Below, in pieces: positions 54,180-63,264 of a stretch of 64,000 nucleotides of DNA (the stretch's first letter is position 1; every line of letters starts with the position of its first letter). This DNA comes from an uncultured Steroidobacter sp. (lineage in GTDB: Bacteria; Pseudomonadota; Gammaproteobacteria; Steroidobacterales; Steroidobacteraceae). The notes below the pieces were generated by a model. The model saw only the letters and a program-made list of their open reading frames with translations, was not told the DNA's origin and did not search any database. The position numbers and the translations under genes were made by a program. Where the stretch lies: the NCBI GenBank assembly GCA_937864115.1, contig CALMII010000027.1, forward strand, positions 1-64,000. Reading direction: 5' to 3'.

Positions 54180-55976
54180 ATGTCATTCACCGGTGCCGAA
54201 CTGATCATCCATCTGCTCGAACAGCAGGGCGTGCGCATCGTCGCGGGCATTCCCGGCGGTGCGCTGCTGCCGCTGTACGAAGCGCTCGGCGCGTCCACGA
54301 AGATCCAGCACATCCTCGCGCGTCACGAACAGGCCGCCGGTTTCATCGCACACGGCATGGCGCGGCTGACCGGCAAGGCCGGCGTCTGTTTCGCGACGTC
54401 GGGACCGGGCGTGACCAATGTCATCACGGCGATCGCCGATGCCAAGCTCGATTCCATTCCGCTGGTGTGCATCGCCGGGCAGGTGCCGCGGCATCTGATG
54501 GGCACGGATGCGTTTCAGGAAGTGCCGACGATCGACATGGTGCGCCCCATCACCAAGGCGTGCTTCCTGGTGCGCGAAGCGAGCGAACTGTGGCGCGTGA
54601 TTCCCGAGGCGTTCCGGATCGCCGAAAGCGGCCGGCCCGGGCCGGTGCTGATCGATGTGCCGAAGGACGTGCAGATGCAGGGGGCCGCGGACCCGGACCC
54701 CCACCCTGCCCTCCCCCGCTGCGCGGAGGAGGGAAAGACATCTGACCCCTTCCTTGATCCCCTCCTCCGCGCAGCGGGGAGGAGGCGCGCAGGGCGCGCC
54801 GGAAATCCCCCAGCGAGGGGAGAGGGCCAGGGAGGGGGCTCTTCCCAGAGCCACCTCTTCGACCACGCCTGGCACCTCCTCGAATCCGCGCAACGCCCCC
54901 TCCTCTACGTCGGCGGCGGCATCGTCAAATCCCGCGCACACCACCTCGTGCGCGAACTCGCCGAACTCACGCAGACACCGGTGACCACGACGTTGATGGC
55001 GCTCGGCGCACTGCCGCACGACCATCCCCTCAACCTCGGCATGCTGGGCATGCACGGCGCGCGCTTCACCAACCGCGCGATCGACGAATGCGATCTGCTG
55101 ATCGCCATCGGCGCCCGCTTCGACGATCGCGCCACCGGCCGCACCGACCGCTTCGCGCCGCGGGCGCAGGTCGTCCACATCGACGTCGATACGCGCGAAC
55201 TGGGAAAGCTCCGGCAGCCGACGCTCGCGATCGCCAGCGATGCGGGCACCGCATTGAACGAACTGATCGCGCGCGCCCACTATCGTCATCGCCCGGCATG
55301 GCTCGAACGCGTGCGTCACCTTCGCGAGACCTGTCCGCTGCACATGCCGGACGTCGAGCAGGTCTGCTCTCCCTACGGCATCATCCGCGCCGTCGGCAAC
55401 GCCGCGCCGCATGACGCGATCGTCACCACCGACGTCGGCCAGCACCAGATGTGGGTGGCGCAGGCCTATCCCTTCCAGCGTCCCGATCGCTGGCTCACTT
55501 CCGGCGGTCTCGGCACGATGGGCTTCGGACTGCCGGCGGCGATCGGCGCCGCACTCGTGCGACCCGAAGCCACGGTGATCTGCTTCACCGGCGATGGCAG
55601 CCTGCTCATGAACATCCAGGAATTCGCCACGCTCGCGGAGCTGGACCTGAACGTGAAGATCGTGCTGCTCGACAACGCATCGCTCGGTCTCGTGCGCCAG
55701 CAGCAGACCCTGTTCCATCGCAAGCGCCTGGTCGCTTCGCAGTTCTCGCAGCCCGCCAACTTCGTCGGCATCGCGCGCGCCTTCGGCATCCCCGCCCTCG
55801 ATCTGGAAACCTGCACTGCACCCCACGGCACGCTTGCGCGAATACTCAACGCGCCCGGGCCGCAGCTGATCCGCGTGCCGATCGGCGCGGAGCAGCACGT
55901 GCTGCCGATGGTCGCGCCGGGCGCGGCGAATATCGACGCGCTGGATCACCGGATCGATGGAGAAGTGACGTCATGA
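54180..55976 (+). CDS. ilvB: Acetolactate synthase, large (catalytic) subunit
   Basis: This 598-residue thiamine-diphosphate enzyme joins two pyruvates, or pyruvate and 2-oxobutyrate, in the first step of valine, leucine and isoleucine synthesis. His49-Glu50 is in ILARHEQAAGFIAHG, with Glu50 activating the cofactor. The C-terminal domain has GLPAAIG and the metal motif beginning GDGSLLMN (471-478). Residues 173-220 are an in-frame family B insertion, placed at the linker after PVLIDVPKDVQ. The ATG at 54180 has AGGA upstream. No regulatory small subunit gene follows. Control is by the attenuator ahead of it. Confidence 0.93.
   Translation: MSFTGAELIIHLLEQQGVRIVAGIPGGALLPLYEALGASTKIQHILARHEQAAGFIAHGMARLTGKAGVCFATSGPGVTNVITAIADAKLDSIPLVCIAGQVPRHLMGTDAFQEVPTIDMVRPITKACFLVREASELWRVIPEAFRIAESGRPGPVLIDVPKDVQMQGAADPDPHPALPRCAEEGKTSDPFLDPLLRAAGRRRAGRAGNPPARGEGQGGGSSQSHLFDHAWHLLESAQRPLLYVGGGIVKSRAHHLVRELAELTQTPVTTTLMALGALPHDHPLNLGMLGMHGARFTNRAIDECDLLIAIGARFDDRATGRTDRFAPRAQVVHIDVDTRELGKLRQPTLAIASDAGTALNELIARAHYRHRPAWLERVRHLRETCPLHMPDVEQVCSPYGIIRAVGNAAPHDAIVTTDVGQHQMWVAQAYPFQRPDRWLTSGGLGTMGFGLPAAIGAALVRPEATVICFTGDGSLLMNIQEFATLAELDLNVKIVLLDNASLGLVRQQQTLFHRKRLVASQFSQPANFVGIARAFGIPALDLETCTAPHGTLARILNAPGPQLIRVPIGAEQHVLPMVAPGAANIDALDHRIDGEVTS
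54696..54839 (+). repeat. Family B palindrome inside ilvB
   Basis: Three arms: CCCTCCCCCGCTGCGCGGAG, CCTCCTCCGCGCAGCGGGGA, and CCAGCGAGGGGAGAGG. The 144 bases (48 codons) add a Pro/Gly/Arg-rich linker (DPHPALPRCAEEG and beyond) without stops, using the usual B frame. Confidence 0.88.
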
Positions 55977-55978
55977 TT

Positions 55979-56000
55979 CCTGTGGGTCAGGCCCCACAGT
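55979..56000. repeat. Truncated family A element abutting the ilvB stop
   Basis: CCTGTGGGTCAGGCCCCACAG is a fused half of the GCCGGC and CAGGC types. It begins right after the ATGA where a coupled downstream gene would start. Confidence 0.6.
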
Positions 56001-56005
56001 AAAAG

Positions 56006-56045
56006 GCCCCCACCCCAACCGTCCCCGCTGCGCGGAGGAGGGGGC
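56006..56045. repeat. Family B half-element, intergenic
   Basis: GCCCCCACCCCAACCGTCCC then CGCTGCGCGGAGGAGGGGGC, a single half of the B palindrome, lying between the ilvB and thioesterase genes. Confidence 0.8.
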
Positions 56046-56120
56046 GATCAGGAGAGTGGAGCGTCCCGCACCGGACGGCTACTCTTGCCGCCCCGTCCTG
56101 TCACACACGGCTCATCTTCA

Positions 56121-56912
56121 ATGTCTTTCTCACAGGTTCTGAATTCCCTTCGCGGCGATGGCTCGACGTTCCAGGTCACTGTGAGCGAAGACTGGGCGCA
56201 GGGACGCGCGACGTTCGGCGGGCTCATCGCCGCCGTCGGCAACGAGGCGCTGCGCCAGCTGGTGCCGCGCGACCGGCCGCTGCGCTCGCTGCAGACGACG
56301 TTCGTCGGTCCCGCGGCGGCGGGTACGTGGCAGATCGATGCGCGGGTGCTGCGCGTCGGTCGTGCCGTGACGATCGCGCATTGCGACGTCGTCGATGCGG
56401 GCCAAGTCGTCGCGACCGTGGTCGGCGTGTACGGAGGTGCGCGGCCTTCGGCCGTGTCGGTCGATGTCGCGACGCAAACCGCCGCGCGCAGCGTCGATCA
56501 ATGCCGCGACATGTCCTTCAGGGAAGGGGTTTCGCCGAAGTTCATCCAGCATTTCGCCGTGCGCTGGGCGGAGGGCGCCAAGCCGTTCTCCGGATCGGTG
56601 CGGACGCCGACGAAGGCGTACATCCGCCATCGCGATCCGGCGCTGCTCACCGAGTCGCACGTGGTCGCACTCATCGACTGCATTCCGACGCCGGCGCTGT
56701 CCATGTTCCAGGCGCAGGCGCCCGCCAGTTCTCTCGTCTGGACGCTCGAATTCCTCGAACATCGTTTCGACTTTTCGCCGGAGGCGTGGTGGCGCATCGA
56801 CAGCGACGTCGACGCGGCCGGCGAAGGCTATGTGAATCAGACGGGGGTGTTGGTCGATCCGGAAGGTCGACCGGCCGCGCTGACGCGGCAGTTGTTTGCG
56901 GTGTTCGGGTAA
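56121..56912 (+). CDS. Acyl-CoA thioesterase-like (TesB-type double hotdog) protein
   Basis: This 263-residue protein is built of two hotdog folds, as in TesB-like acyl-CoA thioesterases. The first half has GRATFGGLIAAVG and a later SLQTTFVGPA strand; the second has WTLEFLEHRFDF and VNQTGVLVDPEGRPAALTRQ. The family splits acyl-CoA to acid plus CoA in the cytoplasm. The substrate chain length is unknown. It starts at 56121; the ribosome-binding site is weak. It follows ilvB by 144 bases that contain repeats, and is followed by a family C palindrome. Confidence 0.82.
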   Translation: MSFSQVLNSLRGDGSTFQVTVSEDWAQGRATFGGLIAAVGNEALRQLVPRDRPLRSLQTTFVGPAAAGTWQIDARVLRVGRAVTIAHCDVVDAGQVVATVVGVYGGARPSAVSVDVATQTAARSVDQCRDMSFREGVSPKFIQHFAVRWAEGAKPFSGSVRTPTKAYIRHRDPALLTESHVVALIDCIPTPALSMFQAQAPASSLVWTLEFLEHRFDFSPEAWWRIDSDVDAAGEGYVNQTGVLVDPEGRPAALTRQLFAVFG

Positions 56913-57058
56913 GAAGAAGATTTTCCACAGGGAAAGAATGGGAACACGGGGGACACGGGGTTTTGAGAGAAAGAAGATTTCTTCCCCGTGTGCCCCGTGT
57001 TCCCATTCTTCCCCCGTGGAGATTCTTCTTTCTTGATCTCCGGCTCCGTGTGGAACTC
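56912..57058. repeat. Family C long palindrome
   Basis: AAGAAGATTTTCCACAGGGA through GGAACACGGGGGACACGGGG, turning at TTTTGAGAGA, with the mirror CCCGTGTGCCCCGTGTTCCC. It starts at the thioesterase stop and separates it from the convergent peptidase gene. Confidence 0.88.
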
Positions 57059-57068
57059 CGTTCTCCTC

Positions 57069-59135
57069 CTACCAGATATGCACCCGCTGCTCCGGCGCGA
57101 GATACAGCTTTTCTTCCGGCTTCACATCGAACGCGCCATACCACGCATCCATGTTGCGCACGACGCCGAGCACGCGGAACAGGCCGGGGCTGTGCGGATT
57201 GCTCATGACCTGATTGCGTAGCGCCGCTTCGCGATTCAGTTCGCGCCAGGCCTGCGCCCACGACAGGAAGAAACGCTGGTCGCCGCTGAAGCCATCGAGC
57301 GTCGGCGCGGGCTGGCCGCCCAGCGACATGTGATACGCCTCGAGCGCGACGGAGAGTCCGCCAAGATCGCCGATGTTTTCGCCGACGGTGAGGCGGCCGT
57401 TGACGTGGAGGCCCGGCAGCGCTTCGTACGTGTCGTACTGCCCGACGAGCGCATCGACCAGTTTCTTGAACGCGGTTTCATCGGCCGGCTTCCACCACGT
57501 GCGCAGCACGCCCTTGGCGTCCGACTTGGCGCCCTGATCGTCGAAGCCGTGACCCATCTCGTGGCCGATCACGCCGCCGATGGCGCCGTAGTTGACGGCC
57601 GGATCGGCGTGCGGATCGAAGTACGGCGCCTGCAGGATCGCGGCGGGAAACACGATCTCGTTGAACGTCGGGTTGTAGTACGCATTCACGGTCTGCGGCG
57701 TCATGAACCACTCGTCCTTGTCGGTCGGGCGGCCCAGCCGGTCGAGATCGAACTTCGCATCGAACTCGCGCGCCCGGATCGTGTTGCCGAAGGCGTCGCC
57801 CGCCTTGATCTCCAGGCCCGAGTAGTCCTTCCACTTGTCCGGGTAGCCGATCTTCGGGCGGAACGTGTCGAGCTTTTCCATCGCCACTTTCTTGGTGTCG
57901 GCGCTCATCCACGGCAGCGCCTCGATGCGCTGGCGATAGGCGCGGCGCAGGTTCTCGACCAGTTCGAGCATCTGCTGCTTCGACTCGGGCGGGAAATGCT
58001 TCTTCACGTAGAGCTGGCCGAGCACTTCGCCGAGCGAACCGTCGAGCGTCTGCACCGCGCGCTTCCAGCGTTCGCGCTTCTCCTGCCGGCCGTTGAGCAC
58101 CTTGCCGTAGAAATCGAACGTTTCGTCGTCCACCGCCTGCGGCAGCACCGCGGCATGCGTGACGAGATAGTTGTACTTGAGATAGCTCTGCCAGGTTTCC
58201 ACCGGCACGGTGGTGAAGAACCTGCCGAGCTGATCGACGGCGTCGAGTTCGGCGACCACGAATTCTTTCTGATCGTTGAACCCCGCAGCGCCGAGGATCG
58301 CGGCCCACGGATACTTGCCGCCGAGCTTGTCGAGCTGTTCGCGCGTGCGCAGGTTGTAGGTGAGTTCGCGTTCGCGCCGCTTGGCCACCGGCCAGTGACG
58401 CCTGGCGATCTGGGTTTCGAGATCGAGGATGGTGCGGGCCTGCTTCGCGGCGTCGGGTTCGCGCGCGAGGTCGAGGATCTTCTCGATGTGCGCCAGGAAC
58501 TTCTCGCGTATGGCCTTCAGTTCGGCGTCGTCCTTCAGATAGTAGTCGCGCTCCGGCAGGCTCAAACCCGCCTGGCCGATGCCGACGATGTAGCGATCCG
58601 GATTCTTCTCGTCGATGGTGACGCCCGGATTGATCGGCGCCTGCAATCCGAGATCGGGACGTCCCATCAACGCCGCAATGTCTGCATGCGTCCTGGCGTC
58701 GGCGATGGCCTTGAGTCCGGCGCGCGCCGGTTCCATGCCGGCCAGATCGATGGCATCGACATCGATGAACGACGCATAGAAGTCATGCACTTTCTGTTCG
58801 GGACTGCCCGCGGCGGCATTCGCCGGCACGGTCTTGATGATGTCCTGGATCTGCGCTTCCGCTTCGACGGCCAGTTCGGTGAAGGCGCCCCAGCGGCTGA
58901 GGTCCGGCGGGATGGTGTTGGCGGTCAGCCATTTGCCGTTGACGTACTTGTAAAAATCGTCGCCCGGTTTGACGCTGGTATCCATGCCGGCGATGTCGAA
59001 TCCCCAGGTGCCGATGGCGGCCTTGGGCGGCGGCGCTTCGGGCGCCGGTGCCGGCGCTTTGGAACAGGCGCCGACAGTCAGGATCAACGCTGCGGACAGG
59101 CTCATGCCGGCGACGCGAAGCATCGGGAATCTCAT
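57069..59135 (-). CDS. M13 family zinc metallopeptidase (neprilysin-like), lipoprotein
   Basis: This 688-residue protein is full length for bacterial M13 peptidases (PepO). The signal peptide ends LTVGACSK, giving a lipid-anchored enzyme. The zinc site is HEMGH (525-529) with Glu526 as catalytic base, and the third ligand is Glu586 in GENIGDLGGL. The conserved NAYYNP substrate-binding block and an N-terminal helical domain (DDFYKYVNGKW) are also clear. These enzymes cut short peptides outside the cytoplasm. The start at 59135 has GGAG 10 bases upstream. The tail ends VHIW, the usual M13 C-terminus. Confidence 0.95.
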   Translation of the reverse strand: MRFPMLRVAGMSLSAALILTVGACSKAPAPAPEAPPPKAAIGTWGFDIAGMDTSVKPGDDFYKYVNGKWLTANTIPPDLSRWGAFTELAVEAEAQIQDIIKTVPANAAAGSPEQKVHDFYASFIDVDAIDLAGMEPARAGLKAIADARTHADIAALMGRPDLGLQAPINPGVTIDEKNPDRYIVGIGQAGLSLPERDYYLKDDAELKAIREKFLAHIEKILDLAREPDAAKQARTILDLETQIARRHWPVAKRRERELTYNLRTREQLDKLGGKYPWAAILGAAGFNDQKEFVVAELDAVDQLGRFFTTVPVETWQSYLKYNYLVTHAAVLPQAVDDETFDFYGKVLNGRQEKRERWKRAVQTLDGSLGEVLGQLYVKKHFPPESKQQMLELVENLRRAYRQRIEALPWMSADTKKVAMEKLDTFRPKIGYPDKWKDYSGLEIKAGDAFGNTIRAREFDAKFDLDRLGRPTDKDEWFMTPQTVNAYYNPTFNEIVFPAAILQAPYFDPHADPAVNYGAIGGVIGHEMGHGFDDQGAKSDAKGVLRTWWKPADETAFKKLVDALVGQYDTYEALPGLHVNGRLTVGENIGDLGGLSVALEAYHMSLGGQPAPTLDGFSGDQRFFLSWAQAWRELNREAALRNQVMSNPHSPGLFRVLGVVRNMDAWYGAFDVKPEEKLYLAPEQRVHIW

Positions 59136-59325
59136 CGTGCAATCTCCGGGACCCGCTCGGGGCAATCGAGAGTTGTTGTACGGAAAGCGTCCAAGCCTAC
59201 CCGCTGCCCGCGAGAGCCGACAACTTCGGTAACCCTCACTCGTGTATCAGCAATTGCTCGCATCATCGATGTACACAATCGGACCGCGTGTGTCCGGCGT
59301 TCATCGAAAAGTGTCCGGAGGCCGT

Positions 59326-59766
59326 ATGCGACCGCTCGCCGTCTTGCTGCTCGCCGCGTGGCTGTCCCCCGCCATCGCGGCCGACGACTTCAAGGTCATG
59401 AAGCTCGAACAGGACGTACGCAATCTCGAACGCCAGGTGCAGGAACTGCAGCGGCAAGTGCTGGATCTGCAGCAGCGCAACCGCGCTGGACTCGATACGC
59501 GTCCGCCCGCGCCGAGCACTGCACCGCCCGCCAATGCCGGCGGTCAATGGCTGGATGCCGCGAACTGGAAACGCATCCGCCCCGGCATGGCGGAACTGGA
59601 AGTGATCTCGCTGCTCGGCCCGCCGACCTCATTGCGCGGCGCGGCCGACTCGCCGTCACGCACGTTGATGTACGCGATGGAGATCGGTTCGTCGGGATTT
59701 CTGAGCGGCAGCGTGCAGCTGCGCGATCGCGTCGTGGTGGAGGTGTCGCCGCCGGTGTTGCGGTGA
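59326..59766 (+). CDS. Secreted coiled-coil protein with an SmpA/BamE-like C-terminus
   Basis: This 146-residue protein has a signal peptide (RPLAVLLLAAWLSPAIA). A coiled coil of about 35 residues follows (KVMKLEQDVRNLERQVQELQ), then a Pro/Ala linker. A domain with W(x)RIRPGMAELEVISLLGPP comes last, the opening of the SmpA/OmlA (BamE-like) fold. It may bind an envelope partner via the coil. The ATG at 59326 follows GGAGG. The gene is divergent from the M13 peptidase by 190 bases and ends at a family D palindrome. Confidence 0.65.
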   Translation: MRPLAVLLLAAWLSPAIAADDFKVMKLEQDVRNLERQVQELQRQVLDLQQRNRAGLDTRPPAPSTAPPANAGGQWLDAANWKRIRPGMAELEVISLLGPPTSLRGAADSPSRTLMYAMEIGSSGFLSGSVQLRDRVVVEVSPPVLR

Positions 59767-59778
59767 GAATAGGGAAGA

Positions 59779-59876
59779 GAATGGCCGCAAAAAGGCGCAA
59801 AGGAACGCAAGTATCAGAAAATCCTTTTTCTCCTCCCGATTATTTTGAGTCATTTGCGCCTTTTTGCGGCCATTCT
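59779..59876. repeat. Family D long palindrome
   Basis: GAATGGCCGCAAAAAGGCGC and its mirror GCGCCTTTTTGCGGCCATTC surround a weaker AT-rich core. It lies between two convergent genes. Confidence 0.9.
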
Positions 59877-59888
59877 CCTTTCTGACTC

Positions 59889-60650
59889 CTACTCCTCTTT
59901 TTTTCTCTTCCTCGACCGACACAGCTTCTCGAAGCCCGCCGCGATGAACGGCACCATGCGGGCATGAATCGCATTGAAGTCGCTCGACTTGCACAGGCCA
60001 TTCGACAGGCGATCGATGCGCCCGGTCTGCGAGAGCGTCAGGGTGAGTGCGCCGGAGAGGAAGTGATAGCTCCAGAACAGATCCTTTTCGTCGACATCCG
60101 GCAGTGCCTTGCGCAGCGCATCCAGCAGCCGGTGGATCACGCGGTCGAAGGTTTTGCCCATGGTCTCGCCGCCCCACACCGGCGTGTTGTTCACCTGCGC
60201 GACCAGCGCGAAGTAGTTGTGCCAGCCGGGATCGCCCTGGGCCGCGCGCACGTGCATCGGTTCGAGAAATGAATTGATGACGCCTTCGACGGTGATGGCC
60301 GGGCCCGCGGCGCGTTCGTAGGCATCGATCGAATCGATGCGTTCCTTGTTCATGATCTCGGCGCGACGCGCGAACACGGCATCGAACAGTCCGCGCTTGG
60401 TGTCGAAGTAGTAGTGCAGCAGCGCCGTGTCGACCTTCGCCTGCTCGGCGACTTCGCGGATCGTCACGCCCCAGAAACCGTGGGCGGAGAACTGCGCTTC
60501 CGCCGCATCGAGAATGCGCTCGCGCGTATCGGGCGCCATGTCGTTACGCGGCGGCCGGCCCGGCGGTCGACCGCGCCGACGCGGCGCCGTCGCCGCGCGC
60601 ACCTTCGCCCGTGCCGTCCGGCCGGCAGTCTTTTTCGTTCTTGCTTTCAC
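59889..60650 (-). CDS. TetR family regulator with a basic AT-hook-like N-terminal tail
   Basis: This 253-residue protein has the TetR helix-turn-helix at about residues 42-90 (RERILDAAEAQFSAHGFWG, TIREVAEQAKVDTALLHYYF), typical of AcrR-like regulators. A helical ligand domain follows. The first 38 residues are strongly basic and include RRRGRPPGRPPR, which resembles an AT-hook. A GTG at 60650 preceded by GAGAGG is the chosen start. It is divergent from the TonB-dependent receptor gene with an inverted repeat between them, and is a good candidate to repress it. Confidence 0.82.
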   Translation of the reverse strand: MKARTKKTAGRTARAKVRAATAPRRRGRPPGRPPRNDMAPDTRERILDAAEAQFSAHGFWGVTIREVAEQAKVDTALLHYYFDTKRGLFDAVFARRAEIMNKERIDSIDAYERAAGPAITVEGVINSFLEPMHVRAAQGDPGWHNYFALVAQVNNTPVWGGETMGKTFDRVIHRLLDALRKALPDVDEKDLFWSYHFLSGALTLTLSQTGRIDRLSNGLCKSSDFNAIHARMVPFIAAGFEKLCRSRKRKKEE

Positions 60651-60763
60651 TCGTCCTCTCCCGGGATCGCGCCGCCCTGACGTGCACCGCAATGAAACAC
60701 GCTGGCCGGGCGGCACGCAAACCTCATTTGCGCCGCAGTATGCTTCGCCGCGCTGCAAAATAT

Positions 60764-60779
60764 TTCATCAGACAATGAA
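60764..60779. promoter_or_regulatory. Possible TetR operator
   Basis: TTCAT-N6-ATGAA (TTCATCAGACAATGAA) lies in the 233-base divergent gap. A related GCTTGATGAATAAA word occurs about 50 bases downstream, nearer the receptor gene. Confidence 0.35.
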
Positions 60780-60883
60780 TAATTGACAAGCGGCCGGGGC
60801 CGGGAGCAATCTCGGCTAAATCATCGCTTGATGAATAAATGCGATGAACTATTCGTACTGGCTCGTATCGGGGGAACTTCCGC

Positions 60884-63184
60884 ATGTCCGCTTCTGCTTC
60901 GCGTTCTATTCTTTCCTGCGCCATCGCCGCCACGATTGCCGCCGGAGTCTTCGTCGATATCCCGCCTGCGCACGCTGCAGAAGCATCGGCACAGAGCGAC
61001 CTGGCCATCGAGAACATCGTCGTCACGGCACGGCGGCGCGAAGAAAGCCTGCAGGACGTGCCCGTGGCGATCACCGCCCTGACCGCCGACCAGCTGCAGA
61101 GCCAGAACGTACGCACGCTGGAGGACATGACCGCGTATGCACCCAACATCAAGGTGAATGCCGGCCGCGCGACCAGCAGCACGATCAATGCCTACATCCG
61201 CGGCGTCGGCCAGAACGATCCGCTGTGGGGTTTCGAGCCGGGCGTCGGCATCTACCTCGACGACGTCTACATCGCCCGTCCGCAGGGCGCACTGCTCGAC
61301 GTGTACGACGTCGACCGTATCGAAGTGCTGCGCGGCCCGCAGGGCACGCTGTACGGCAAGAACACCATCGCCGGCGCCATCAAGTACGTCACGCGCGACA
61401 TCGTCGGCGATCCGGCGCTGAATGCGACCCTGACCGCCGGCAGCTACAACCAGCTCGACGCCAAACTGAGCGGTTCGGTGCCGGTCGTTGCGGATCACAT
61501 GTACGTCGGCGCGGCAGTCGCCTACCTGCAGCGCGACGGCTACGGCGAAATCGTCGACGACGGCCTCCCGCGCGAGAACACGCACGTCGGCCAGGACGTT
61601 TCCGACAAGGACGTGCTGGCCGCGCGCGCCAACGCCACGTTCCTGTGGGGCGACGACAGCCGGCTGAAGATCCTCGCCGACTATATTCGTGATGACTCCA
61701 ATGCGGCGGGCGGCCAGCGCCTCAACGACATCGTCATGCCGCGCCTGAACGACCGTTACGATCAGCGCACCGACATGCCGGTGGATCAGGATCAGTTCAC
61801 CACCAAGGGCGTGTCGGCCACGTACACGCAGAGCCTCGGCGATGCCTTCGATCTGAAACTGGTCGGCGCCTATCGCGAAGGCGAAGGCAACCAGTTCATC
61901 GATTTCGAAGAACTCTCCGGCAATTTCTTCCAGGTGCCGGCGGAGTATTCCGACGATCAGACGAGCGCAGAAGCACAGCTCACCTACACCGGTGATCGTC
62001 TGAAAGGCGTGGCAGGCGTGTACTACTTCAGCGGCACGGCGAGCGGCGCGTTCGATGCCTCGCTCGGCGCGCTGACCCTGACTTCGCTGACCAAGGGTTC
62101 GGTCGACACCGACAGCATCGCCGTCTACTTCGACACCACCTGGTCGCTGACCGATCGCCTCAACCTGAACGTCGGTGCGCGCTGGAACGAGGACGACAAG
62201 ACCGCGGACGTGTTCGTGCAGCAATACATCGGCTATCTCGACAACGACGCAACGCTGTTCGACCAGAACAACGTTCCTGCCGGCTTCACGGCGTTCGGCC
62301 CGCCGCAGACCAACTACACGGCCTCGCGCAAGTTCTCGGACGTGTCGCCGCGGCTGGGCTTCGACTTCCGCCTCGCCGACAACGTCCTCGCCTACGTGAA
62401 CTACGCGCAGGGCTTCAAGAGCGGCGGCTTCGACATGCGCGGCAATGAGGCGGCCAATCCGGCAACGCGCGACGGCTACGATTCGGAAACGGCCGACAAC
62501 TACGAGATCGGCATCAAGTCGACGCTGTTCGACGGTTCGCTGCAATTGAACCTCACCGGCTTCTACACGCCGTACGAGGACGTGCAGATCACGACGCAGC
62601 AGTTCCAGATCGTGAACGGCGTGCCGACCAACGTGACGGCCGTGCTCAACGCCGGCAAGCAGCTCAACAAGGGCGTCGAACTCGAATCGTTGTGGCGCCC
62701 GCTGCACGGACTGACGCTGACGCTCAACGTCGGCTGGCTGGATACCGAGTTCGAGGATTTCCTCGTCGGCTGCACGCCGCCGGCCGCGGGCTGCACCGTC
62801 GATGCCAGCGCCTTCAACACGCCGATCAATGCGCCGGAATGGACCAGCTTCTTCGGCGCCAGCTACGAGTGGACGCTGGGCGCAGGCACGCTTTCCGCGC
62901 ACGCCGGCTACCAGTACCGCAGCGAGACCAAGATCGGCTCCACCAGCACGCTGCCTGCCAACACGCGCACCGATCAGCCGGCGTACGACATCCTCGATCT
63001 CGGCGTCGCCTACACGACGGCGAACGAAGCCTGGCGCTTCGCGATCGAAGGCAAGAACGTCACCGACGAGTGGTACCGCGTCGCGGGCTACGAGTTCGGC
63101 GTGGTGCCGGCACAGGGCGCGCCGCAGATCGGCTTCTACGGCGCACCGCGCACGGTGGCGTTCATCGCGACCTACAAGTACTGA
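60884..63184 (+). CDS. TonB-dependent outer-membrane receptor
   Basis: This 766-residue receptor has a signal peptide ending AHAAEA and then a TonB-box-like IENIVVTARRREE. The plug domain is clear (LEDMTAYAPNIKV, GVGIYLDDVYIARPQ, VDRIEVLRGPQGTLYGKNTIAGAIKYVT). A 22-strand barrel ends in the aromatic Tyr of IATYKY. Energy comes from TonB-ExbBD. The sequence style is that of receptors common near aromatic, lipid or steroid catabolism in Sphingomonas-like and Steroidobacter-like bacteria. The divergent TetR gene and the downstream dehydrogenase suggest it imports a hydrophobic substrate rather than iron. Confidence 0.94.
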   Translation: MSASASRSILSCAIAATIAAGVFVDIPPAHAAEASAQSDLAIENIVVTARRREESLQDVPVAITALTADQLQSQNVRTLEDMTAYAPNIKVNAGRATSSTINAYIRGVGQNDPLWGFEPGVGIYLDDVYIARPQGALLDVYDVDRIEVLRGPQGTLYGKNTIAGAIKYVTRDIVGDPALNATLTAGSYNQLDAKLSGSVPVVADHMYVGAAVAYLQRDGYGEIVDDGLPRENTHVGQDVSDKDVLAARANATFLWGDDSRLKILADYIRDDSNAAGGQRLNDIVMPRLNDRYDQRTDMPVDQDQFTTKGVSATYTQSLGDAFDLKLVGAYREGEGNQFIDFEELSGNFFQVPAEYSDDQTSAEAQLTYTGDRLKGVAGVYYFSGTASGAFDASLGALTLTSLTKGSVDTDSIAVYFDTTWSLTDRLNLNVGARWNEDDKTADVFVQQYIGYLDNDATLFDQNNVPAGFTAFGPPQTNYTASRKFSDVSPRLGFDFRLADNVLAYVNYAQGFKSGGFDMRGNEAANPATRDGYDSETADNYEIGIKSTLFDGSLQLNLTGFYTPYEDVQITTQQFQIVNGVPTNVTAVLNAGKQLNKGVELESLWRPLHGLTLTLNVGWLDTEFEDFLVGCTPPAAGCTVDASAFNTPINAPEWTSFFGASYEWTLGAGTLSAHAGYQYRSETKIGSTSTLPANTRTDQPAYDILDLGVAYTTANEAWRFAIEGKNVTDEWYRVAGYEFGVVPAQGAPQIGFYGAPRTVAFIATYKY

Positions 63185-63264
63185 CGATGACCCGCGATCC
63201 GGAGTGTGCGGCGCATGACGCGCCGCTACACTCCGCCCCCCCTTCATTGCCCGACGATTCCTTC

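Noticed and set aside
63187..63264. Earlier in-frame ATG of the last dehydrogenase
   Set aside because: It would add 26 residues (Pro/Ala/Asp-rich) ahead of the Rossmann fold, unlike family members, and it lies 2 bases after the receptor stop.
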